From DATMNI01 sp035570275 (lineage in GTDB: Bacteria > Acidobacteriota > Terriglobia > Bryobacterales > Bryobacteraceae), in the NCBI GenBank assembly GCA_035570275.1, contig DATMNI010000282.1, positions 59,247 to 123,246 on the forward strand: DNA of 64,000 nt, written 5' to 3'. Below the pieces are notes generated by a model. The model worked only from the letters and a program-made list of their open reading frames with translations, was not told the DNA's origin and made no database searches. Below are positions 36,120 through 43,221 of the stretch, one piece after another. Within the stretch, counting starts at the first letter, position 1. Each line of letters opens with the position of its first letter. A program made the position numbers and the translations under genes.

Positions 36120-36575
36120 TTACTTCGGCGGTTCGTTCTTGACGATCTTGCCGAACATCTTGCCGCCGTGGTCCTGGGCGCCCCAGGTGCCGGCGTACAT
36201 CGCGTTGTAAATCAGAATGCGCGCGCTGAAGACGCCTTGCCCCTTGATCAGGTAGTTGGAGAGCGTTAGCACCGGTGTTTCGCCGGCCCACTTGACCGGC
36301 ACCTCCACGGTGGCTTTGAATTCTCTCTTGTTGTAGCTAATGCGAGCGTCAAAGCTCCACAGATCGTCCTTCACCTTGGTCACGCGCTCGATCAGATAGC
36401 TGTCTTCGTGCGTGGCAGGTTCGTCACCGACGGTGAAGAAGCCCGTCAGGGTGACGTTAGTCATGGATTCCTGAAACTGCTTTTCGGCTGATGTGAGTGC
36501 GGCGCCGGAGGTGCCTTCCTGGGCCAATGTGAGCGCGGGCAGCAACGCGACGGCCAAAATCCAAGAAATCTTCAT
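36120..36575 (-). CDS. Small secreted protein, paralogue of 38490-38948
   Basis: A 151-residue protein with a signal peptide (cleavage near LTLAQ) and a beta-rich body ending YAGTWGAQDHGGKMFGKIV. It shares length and the blocks VKWAGETPVLTLSNY and YAGTW...FGKI with the lipoprotein at 38490, so they are paralogues. The -10 element TATGAT (36587-36582) ends 6 nt before the ATG, suggesting a leaderless mRNA. Function unknown. Confidence 0.7.
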   Translation of the reverse strand: MKISWILAVALLPALTLAQEGTSGAALTSAEKQFQESMTNVTLTGFFTVGDEPATHEDSYLIERVTKVKDDLWSFDARISYNKREFKATVEVPVKWAGETPVLTLSNYLIKGQGVFSARILIYNAMYAGTWGAQDHGGKMFGKIVKNEPPK

Positions 36576-36636
36576 TGGACGATCATAACGCTTCAGCCGG
36601 CATTTCAGGCCGGGCAGGAGGGGGCCAGGAGGCCAA

Positions 36637-37176
36637 TCACATCTCCGGTCGCTTCCGCGAGTCGCCGCTGGTTAAATGAGCCCTCGAATGCCACGCGAGA
36701 AGGCAAAGAGCCAAAGCTGCCGTCAGGCCGAGCCAACGCACCCACCCCGAAACGAAGACCACAGTTGCGTTGAAGAACAGGAACGCCATAAAGGAATGGA
36801 TGGCAACGGCAATCCAGTGGGGCTGGGCGCGATAGGTTTCCGCGCTCGTCCACAGCCAGATCACGTCGAATGTCCACACAGCCGTGAACGCGTAGTTGAA
36901 GTACAGACCGGCGCCCGACCGCACGCTAAGCAACTCGGCGGTCCGGCGCGCCGTCTCCTCATAGGCCGCGGCATGGCTCCAATGGTGATGGAACTGGAAC
37001 GCAGCAGTGACGTGACTGAGGTAGATGAGGAGTCCGAGAGTCCACGCCGATCGAGCGGCGCCAGCCCTTCCGGTCAGCCACGCGGCCAGAGCGCCGGCGT
37101 AGAACAGGAACGCAAAGCGGGCGGTCCACAGAATCGACCCATTCCCCAAATGGCCCCAAATGGCCCCGAATGTCAT
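36637..37176 (-). CDS. Polytopic membrane protein of unknown function
   Basis: A 179-residue protein with about five predicted transmembrane helices (for example TARFAFLFYAGALAAWL, LGLLIYLSHVTAAF, YFNYAFTAVWTFDVIWLW, AIHSFMAFLFFNATVVF). A conserved-looking FQFHHHWSH cluster after the second helix could bind metal. ATG 37176 is chosen over 37236 because TATTCT lies 6 nt upstream and the longer form would overlap the divergent MFS start. Confidence 0.65.
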   Translation of the reverse strand: MTFGAIWGHLGNGSILWTARFAFLFYAGALAAWLTGRAGAARSAWTLGLLIYLSHVTAAFQFHHHWSHAAAYEETARRTAELLSVRSGAGLYFNYAFTAVWTFDVIWLWTSAETYRAQPHWIAVAIHSFMAFLFFNATVVFVSGWVRWLGLTAALALCLLAWHSRAHLTSGDSRKRPEM

Positions 37177-37226
37177 CTTGGTAGAATAGCGGCTAGCCCG
37201 TTCGGACCAGAAACTCATCATATCGG

Positions 37227-38486
37227 ATGCCTCCATTGTCCGCCGCTACCCAACCCGTTTCCGACGCCAGGCCGGGCCCGGGCAGTCTTTACTACGGTTG
37301 GGCAAACGTCGCGGTTGCGGCTCTGGGTATGGTCGGCACCCTTCCGGGCCGGACTCAAGGTCTGGGATTGATCACCGAGCCGCTGCTGGTGGACCTGCAC
37401 ATGAATCGGGTTAGCTACGCGACCATCAATCTCTGGGCGACGCTTATCGGTTCGTTGTTTTGCATCCCGTGCGGGCGTCTGGTTGACCGCTTCGGATCGA
37501 GAGCGGTTCTTACCATCGTGATCGCGGCACTCGCGGCAACCGTCCTCGGCATGAGCGTGACCAGCGGATGGATGCCACTCGCCGTCACCATCACGCTCAG
37601 CAGGGGGTTGGGGCAAAGCGCACTCTCTGTAGTCAGCCTTACCCTGGTCGGAAAGTGGTTTGGGCGCGGGTTGAATCAAGCCATGGGCATCTACTCGGTG
37701 CTGGTCGCGATCGGGTTCATCGCAGCCTTCCCGAGTGTCGGCGGCGCAGTCCTGGCGTTCGGCTGGCGCGCAGCCTGGTCGGGCGTAGGCTGGGCGTTGT
37801 TGCTGGCTGTTGCGCCGATCGCCTGGATGGTCGTCCGCAACGGGCCGGAGGATCGGGGCTTGCAGTTCGATGGCGAACGTCCCGACAGCGCAGCAGCGGC
37901 GGATATGACCGTTTTCGAAGCGCTGCGTACCACGGCGTTCTGGGTCTTTGCGCTTTCGAGCTCCATGTTCGGACTGGTTTATTCCGGCATTTCGTTGTTC
38001 AATCAATCGATCCTCGAGCAGCGAGGTTTCGATGCCTCGGTCTACCATACGGTGGTCGTCATCAGTACGATGCTGGGACTCGCGGCGAATTTCGCGGGTG
38101 GGTGGCTGGCGTCACGGTGGCCGATCCAGCGCGTTATGGGATTGGGAATGGCCGTGCTCAGTTGCGCCCTGGTGGCGCTTCCGTTAGTCCGGAGCTTCAC
38201 TCATGTGGTGTGCTATGGCGCGGCGATGGGAGTAGCCGGCGGTATCATCACCGTGGTTTTCTTTTCTGTCTGGGGGCAGGTCTACGGCCGGCGTCACCTT
38301 GGCAAGGTCCAAGGCTGTGCGCAAATGACGACGGTGTTCGCCTCCGCCATCGGGCCGCTGCTGCTCGCAGGGACGCTGGAGCGGACGGGATCGTACGACT
38401 CGATATTCTACGGCCTTGCGGTGGTTGTAACCGGCCTGGGCGTAGCCTCCTGGCTGGTGCGTCTTCCGTCGCGCCGGCTGGTTTGA
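37227..38486 (+). CDS. MFS transporter
   Basis: A 419-residue major facilitator with 12 predicted helices. The loop 2-3 motif CGRLVDRFGSRAVL (near residue 87) and the equivalent GGWLASRWPIQR in the second half are characteristic of MFS. The amphipathic QVYGRRHLGKVQG loop resembles the oxalate/formate antiporter-like subfamily. Substrate not identifiable from sequence. It is followed after 3 bp by the lipoprotein gene at 38490, so the two are probably co-transcribed. Confidence 0.85.
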   Translation: MPPLSAATQPVSDARPGPGSLYYGWANVAVAALGMVGTLPGRTQGLGLITEPLLVDLHMNRVSYATINLWATLIGSLFCIPCGRLVDRFGSRAVLTIVIAALAATVLGMSVTSGWMPLAVTITLSRGLGQSALSVVSLTLVGKWFGRGLNQAMGIYSVLVAIGFIAAFPSVGGAVLAFGWRAAWSGVGWALLLAVAPIAWMVVRNGPEDRGLQFDGERPDSAAAADMTVFEALRTTAFWVFALSSSMFGLVYSGISLFNQSILEQRGFDASVYHTVVVISTMLGLAANFAGGWLASRWPIQRVMGLGMAVLSCALVALPLVRSFTHVVCYGAAMGVAGGIITVVFFSVWGQVYGRRHLGKVQGCAQMTTVFASAIGPLLLAGTLERTGSYDSIFYGLAVVVTGLGVASWLVRLPSRRLV

Positions 38487-38489
38487 GAA

Positions 38490-38948
38490 TTGAAGACGAT
38501 GCGCAGAAGCCCACTTCTGTTGCCAGTGTTCATCCTGATCGCGGTGAGCGGATGCGGGAAGAAGGCGGCGACCGCGCAGGACGACCTCGACCGAAAGTTT
38601 GGGGAGATGATGCAGGGTGTCACCTTGGTAGGCCGCTCTTCCCGCCTGAACAACGACGCCATCAGCGCCGAGGAACGGTACGTGATCGAAGGCGTTTCGA
38701 AGCTCACTGGCGACACGTGGCTCTTTCGTTCGCGGCTCCAATACAGCGGGCACGATATTCCGCTGCCGCTTCCGGTAACGATCAAGTGGGCCGGCGACAC
38801 TCCCATCATCACGCTCACCGATTTCCCGATTCCCGGTATGGGCACTTACACGGCTCGGGTCATCCTGTATCGCGGCCAATACGCGGGGACCTGGAGCGGC
38901 AAGACCGGTGGCGGCCAGATTTTCGGAAAGATCATTCGTAATCGGTAG
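38490..38948 (+). CDS. Small lipoprotein, paralogue of 36120-36575
   Basis: A 152-residue protein with a lipobox (LIAVSGC, Cys at about 22), so predicted to be lipid anchored. The rest parallels the 36120 protein: DDLDRKFGEMMQGVTLVGR, ERYVIEGVSKL, IKWAGDTPIITLTDF and a C-terminal YAGTWSGKTGGGQIFGKII. One paralogue is free and secreted, the other lipidated. Function unknown. Confidence 0.75.
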   Translation: MKTMRRSPLLLPVFILIAVSGCGKKAATAQDDLDRKFGEMMQGVTLVGRSSRLNNDAISAEERYVIEGVSKLTGDTWLFRSRLQYSGHDIPLPLPVTIKWAGDTPIITLTDFPIPGMGTYTARVILYRGQYAGTWSGKTGGGQIFGKIIRNR

Positions 38949-39193
38949 CCAAGCTTGGGTTGCTGTTGGTTCGCGACAACGCGGCGGCCAGATACGCAGT
39001 TCCCAGATGGCCAGGCTGCACGGTGGTAAATCCGAGCGCGCCCGCCATGTGCGCCTTCACCACGTAGAACAGCTTGCGGCAGTAGTAGTAGCCGGCATAG
39101 GCAAGCCACGTGGCGGCGAAGATCCGGATCTGACAGGGCCGGTAGGCGCGGTCGAGCCGCCGGTCTTCCGCGCTGGCGGCCGGAGTGTTCAGG
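38932..39193 (-). pseudogene. N-terminal stub of an OPA-type (GlpT/UhpT-like) transporter
   Basis: Reading from about 39190, the frame gives IRIFAATWLAYAGYYYCRKL and ALGFTTVQPGHLGTAYLAA, the first helix and loop of organophosphate antiporters. After about 38985 the frame continues only into unrelated codons to 38932, antisense to the end of the lipoprotein gene. It follows the amino-acid permease with a one-codon overlap and has no good start codon. Only about 70 of some 430 residues remain. Confidence 0.6.
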
Positions 39194-40688
39194 TGTGCCG
39201 TCCGGATCCGCTTTTCGGCTCGCTCTCGCCATTTGCGCTTGAGGCTGCCTGTTCCCCGGCCCAATTCGGACCCTGGTATTTGCGTCTCACCTCGATGGCG
39301 TAGACCAAGCCGAGCGCGGCCAGCACCGCAGCCAGTGTTTTCGCCGCCAACTGATTCGGCGGCATGATGAGTACGAAACAGATGAACACGGTGTAGAGCA
39401 GGGCGATGAAATTCACGGCCGCGCCCCAGCGGCCGAGCGTCCATTGGGCCAGCCCCGGCCAGTTGGAGCCCCGAAAGCGGGCCCGCAACCCGAGCGCCAC
39501 GGGAATGATATAGGCGAGGTACAAAGCCACGGTGCTGAGCGAAGTGACGATGGGCACCGCGCCCGTCCAAGCCATGGCCGCCAGGCTGGCAGCCACCACG
39601 GCCCATATGGCCGCGCCGGGCGTTCCGTGTTTCACGTTCACCCGCTGCATCAGACCGGCGAACGGCATGCCCTGGTCGCGCGCCAGCGAGTACACCGCGC
39701 GCGATGCGGAGGTGACGCAGGACAATCCGCAAAACCACATCGCTATGGAGGCGAAGGCCGCCATGGCATTCCCGAATTTGGCGCCGAGCGCGGTTTGCAG
39801 AATCGCGATGGCCGCCGGTACCTGGTTGCCCTGCGCGTCCTTGGCGGCGAGCACCGCCGGAATCGACCGGATCGCCAGCGTCAAGGCAATCAAAAGCAGG
39901 TAGCCCACCACACCGGAGACGGCGACGGCAATCACCATGCCCCAGGGTGCGGTGCGGCGAGGATCGCGGGTCTCTTCGGCCATGTGCGCCGATCCATCGA
40001 ACCCCGTGTAGGTCCAATGCGCCTGCAGCAGTCCCAGCAGAAAAGCCCACGCGTACGGCCGGCTGCCATTGAAGTTGGCGGCGCTGGCCAGGAATTTCAC
40101 GGGCTGCAGCGGCGCCAGCCAGAACACCAGCCCCACAATGGCGATCACGCCGGCGATATGAACGATGACGCTGGTGTTGTTCAACAGTGCCACCAGGCGC
40201 ACGCCGTAGTGGTTGATAAGGCCGTGCCCCACCAGCGTAAATGCGAACATCAGAAAAACGTTGGCGGCCGACGCCGTGATGCCAAGAAAGGGAAGAACGA
40301 ATTGCGCGCAGCTAAAATTGATGCCCGCCAGCGCCGCAATCAGGCCGACGATATTCAGCCAGGCGACGAACCAACCCGGCGCCGGGCCGCCCAGCGCCGC
40401 CGCCCAATGGTACATGGCGCCCGAAGTGGGGTACGCCGAACACAACTCCGCCATGCTGGCTGCCAGCAGCAGCGTAAAACCCGTCGCCACCGGCCAGCCG
40501 AGGGTCATTTCCAGCGGCCCGCCCATCTCCAGGCCGTAACCATAGAGCGTTACCGCGCCGGTGAGGATGGATATGATCGAAAACGAAATAGCGAAATTCG
40601 AGAACCCTCCCATGCTGCGGAAAAGCTCTTGCGCGTAGCCGAAGCGGCCCAGGTCCTGATCGTCGCGCGATGGGGAGAAGTCCGTCAT
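39189..40688 (-). CDS. APC-family amino acid permease
   Basis: A 499-residue permease with 12 predicted helices. The N-terminus LGRFGYAQELFRSMGGFSNFAISFSIIS is followed by the APC signature region with SAYPTSGAMYHWAA, and the TYTGFDGSAHMAEETRDPRR loop is typical of the bacterial GABA/BAT1-like subgroup. It lies 8 bp after the LacI-type sensor fragment on the same strand, so a sugar-type regulator probably once preceded it. Confidence 0.85.
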   Translation of the reverse strand: MTDFSPSRDDQDLGRFGYAQELFRSMGGFSNFAISFSIISILTGAVTLYGYGLEMGGPLEMTLGWPVATGFTLLLAASMAELCSAYPTSGAMYHWAAALGGPAPGWFVAWLNIVGLIAALAGINFSCAQFVLPFLGITASAANVFLMFAFTLVGHGLINHYGVRLVALLNNTSVIVHIAGVIAIVGLVFWLAPLQPVKFLASAANFNGSRPYAWAFLLGLLQAHWTYTGFDGSAHMAEETRDPRRTAPWGMVIAVAVSGVVGYLLLIALTLAIRSIPAVLAAKDAQGNQVPAAIAILQTALGAKFGNAMAAFASIAMWFCGLSCVTSASRAVYSLARDQGMPFAGLMQRVNVKHGTPGAAIWAVVAASLAAMAWTGAVPIVTSLSTVALYLAYIIPVALGLRARFRGSNWPGLAQWTLGRWGAAVNFIALLYTVFICFVLIMPPNQLAAKTLAAVLAALGLVYAIEVRRKYQGPNWAGEQAASSANGESEPKSGSGRHT

Positions 40689-40696
40689 CCTGGTGT

Positions 40697-41142
40697 TCAG
40701 ACGCTGGTATTCGGATGCCGCGGCAGGTAAGACCGCGGCGCGTCAACCGCCGCGGCATCCGGTGAATCAGAATTCGAAGCGATCGGTTCGATCGCCGGGC
40801 GGTGCTCGATGAGATCGACCAGCAGTCGCGCTCCCAGGGCGAGCATGTCATACCAGGGAATCTCGACCGCGGTCAGGGGCGGGTCCGCAAACGCCGTTTC
40901 GCGCGTTCCGTCCATGGCCAGCACCCCCGCGTCCCGCGGAACATTCAATTCCAACTCACGCGGCGCCTTCAGGCTGCCCAGTGATACGCGGTCGCCGGTG
41001 ACGATCAAGGCCTCGGGGCGGTTTCCATACTGCATGAGCTTCCGGGCGGCGTATCCGCTGTCCAGGTTGAGTTCAATCTCTGTGACCAGCGCCGGGGCGT
41101 CCACGCCGGCGGCGGCATGAGCGGTCCTGGAATCCTTTCAGA
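40697..41142 (-). pseudogene. LacI-family regulator, C-terminal sensor fragment
   Basis: The frame encodes the last part of a LacI-type periplasmic-binding-like domain: GYAARKLMQYGNRPEALIVT, GDRVSLGSLKAPRELELNVP and PWYDMLALGARLLVDLIE. An in-frame stop lies at about 41145 and no HTH precedes it. The available starts (GTG 41104) would not yield a DNA-binding protein. A LacI-type HTH fragment on the same strand lies 1.8 kb upstream. Confidence 0.65.
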
Positions 41143-41147
41143 TAATT

Positions 41148-41264
41148 ATGGTACAAGGCAGCCTGGTTGATTTCAACAACGCCGGTTTCGACGAGGCGGT
41201 ACAAGCCTGGCTGGCGGGAGACGCTCCCGCCACCGCCTCATCGTCCGGTCGCTCACTCCGATAA
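41148..41264 (+). other. Short open frame, possibly a gene remnant
   Basis: A 38-codon plus-strand frame with protein-like composition (GSLVDFNNAGFDEAVQAWL). It begins next to the cut end of the LacI fragment and stops at 41262. No ribosome site is convincing. It may be the 3' end of a gene removed by the same event. Confidence 0.3.
41193..41239. repeat. Nested inverted repeat
   Basis: TGGCGGGAG and CTCCCGCCA (41212-41220 and 41224-41232) make a perfect 9-bp stem with a 3-nt loop. Flanking GAGGCGGT (41193-41200) and ACCGCCTC (41232-41239) extend it. No U-tract follows. Confidence 0.5.
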
Positions 41265-41636
41265 TCTCCGCCGCCCCCCACCACCCTAGCCATGCGGATC
41301 TGAAAACCACCATCCGCTACTTATATCTTCCTGGCCATCGCCTTCAACAGCGGGTCTTGAAATTTGCTCATCCGCTCCATATCGGCGGCTGAGTACTGAG
41401 GGGTTTCCTTTATTACCCAGCACCCCCCTCCTCAGGTAGCGCGGATAACTCACGTGTGACCCGAAAAGGTCACTTACTAGCGACATAGCCAAAGTTTCTC
41501 ACATAGTCAAAATTTCTCTTGCTTTTCTCGAGTGCTTCATTTACCATTTTGAAGTTTCCTACGTGCGGAGGCTGCAGCCTCCGCGCCAACTCCAAAATCA
41601 GATCTCGGGAAAACGGGCAAAAAGGAGATTCTATCT
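41265..41636. other. Intergenic region upstream of the EXORDIUM-like gene
   Basis: 372 bp without a supportable gene. It contains two imperfect 17-18 bp tandem copies near 41484-41518 (catagYcaaaRtttctc type) and an AAAGGAG ribosome site 9 nt before the ATG at 41637. The AT-richer half probably carries the promoter. Confidence 0.4.
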
Positions 41637-42662
41637 ATGAAAACGCTATTGGTGTGTTCGCTCACCAGCTTCACGCTCCTGGCCGGGCTTCTGCCTGCCA
41701 GCGCGCAAGAAACTACACTCAACCTGTCGATTAGCGCAACGGATACCGCCGCCGCTGTCAGCGCCAGCTTTGCCGCCCAAGCGTCCCCTTCGTTCGCCGG
41801 CAACGCGTCCGGCGCATCCTTGTCGATTTCAATCGGCGGAGCGCTCTCGGCGCCCGGCGATGAAATTGGTGCTATTCCTCCGCCGGGCTTCTACCCGGGA
41901 GATCTGAGCAACCCCCTTAATCACCCCACCGTAGTGTCCGCCCAACAACATGACATTTATTTGAACTGCGCGCCGACCTGTTGGGGAACTCCCGCGAACT
42001 TCCTTGCGGATCTCGACGAGAGCGATTTTATCCACATCACCGATCAATACGTCGGCACGTCCGCCAATCATCGCTACACCCTCGGCGGGGCTGGCAGCTT
42101 CACTGGAACCGTGCCCCACATATTGCCGTTAACCACTCTGGTAGCCATGGCGCACACGGCGGCGGCGGTCTATGGCACCGGATTGAATCACATTTATCAC
42201 TTCTACCTGCCGCCGGGTCAGGACATTTGTCTCAACCCCACCAGTTGTTACTCGCCCGACAACTTCTCCACGTTCGTCTTTTGCGCCTTCCACAGCTTCA
42301 TCAACTTCGGCAGTTTTGGGCAAGTGCTGCTCACTGTCGAACCGTTTCAGAACGTCCCGGGCTGCACTGTTCAAGCGCCCAGCCCGAACGGCCTCCTCAT
42401 TGATTCCACCGCTACCTTTCTCTCTCACGAGTTGTTCGAAACCATCACCGATCCGCTCCTCAACGCCTGGTTCAACCGTGTGAGTCTCGATCTGCGCGGC
42501 GCCGAAATCGGCGATGAGTGCCAGAATCGCACGTTCGGCTACGGATCGGTTTCCATCAACCATAAGAAGTATGAGGTTCAGCCCGAGTACTCAAACGCGG
42601 TGCATGGCTGTGCTTTCTCCCCGTCCCTCCGGCCTGACGAAGGCGATGGCGGAGGTAACTGA
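41637..42662 (+). CDS. Secreted EXORDIUM/phosphate-induced-protein-like protein
   Basis: A 341-residue exported protein (signal peptide to about residue 23, SAQE). The C-terminal half has the signature LSHELFETITDPLLNAWFN followed by AEIGDEC, matching the plant EXORDIUM/phi-1-like family that is also found in bacteria; HE-x-x-E-like residues could bind metal. Six or more Cys residues suggest disulfides. An Ala/Ser-rich segment follows the signal. A secreted carbohydrate- or protein-active role is a guess. Confidence 0.6.
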   Translation: MKTLLVCSLTSFTLLAGLLPASAQETTLNLSISATDTAAAVSASFAAQASPSFAGNASGASLSISIGGALSAPGDEIGAIPPPGFYPGDLSNPLNHPTVVSAQQHDIYLNCAPTCWGTPANFLADLDESDFIHITDQYVGTSANHRYTLGGAGSFTGTVPHILPLTTLVAMAHTAAAVYGTGLNHIYHFYLPPGQDICLNPTSCYSPDNFSTFVFCAFHSFINFGSFGQVLLTVEPFQNVPGCTVQAPSPNGLLIDSTATFLSHELFETITDPLLNAWFNRVSLDLRGAEIGDECQNRTFGYGSVSINHKKYEVQPEYSNAVHGCAFSPSLRPDEGDGGGN

Positions 42663-42965
42663 TTCACCTTTAAGTCGGCTAGTCTGAGACTCACGCCCGC
42701 GGCGGCCCCGGAACGTCCGGCTTGCAGAACACCGGCGTTCCTCGGCCGGAAGGGCGGATCCTATGCACTGTTACCGTGGGAGTTACATGGAACCAGAGAG
42801 CGGTCACGAATGCTGAGTGATTTCGTGACATACTGAACTGTGTCAAGTTCTTCATCGCAACCTTACCATTCACTATGTGGATGCATGTCGCAAGGAGGAG
42901 AACAGCGCCATGACTTCCAACAGCTTGAAGTTTGGCTGTCCGAAGTTCTCTTTTCGTAACCGGAG
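42663..42965. other. Intergenic region
   Basis: About 300 bp between the secreted protein and a LacI HTH fragment. No supportable gene; frames are short and lack ribosome sites. Confidence 0.4.
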
Positions 42966-43148
42966 TCATGGCAATGTGTGCCGCACCACCGCGTCGGGCT
43001 CAAGCGTTGATCCTGCCTCCAATCGCCGATGGAGCCACCTGGCGTACCGCGGTGATTCCTCGCCAACCCCATTCAGGACACCGGAAATCGTGCTTGCCGA
43101 GACTCCGACCCGCCGGGCAACTTCATCCAGAGTGGTCCTCGCAATCAT
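42966..43148 (-). pseudogene. LacI-family HTH fragment
   Basis: The frame starts ATG and encodes TTLDEVARRVGVSASTISGVLNG, the classic LacI helix-turn-helix (residues 5-27), but then runs 30 unrelated codons to a stop. The hinge and sensor are missing. Whether this belonged to the sensor fragment at 40697 cannot be decided: same strand and order, but the middle 150 or so residues are absent. Confidence 0.6.
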
Positions 43149-43221
43149 TGCAAGGAAATTGCAGCATTATGGCGTCACGCGGCGCGCCCTGTCAACGATT
43201 ATCAGGTGACGATTTGGTTTC

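Noticed and set aside
41193..41239. Intrinsic terminator
   Set aside because: The stem is good but no T-run follows on either strand and no gene ends at the right distance.
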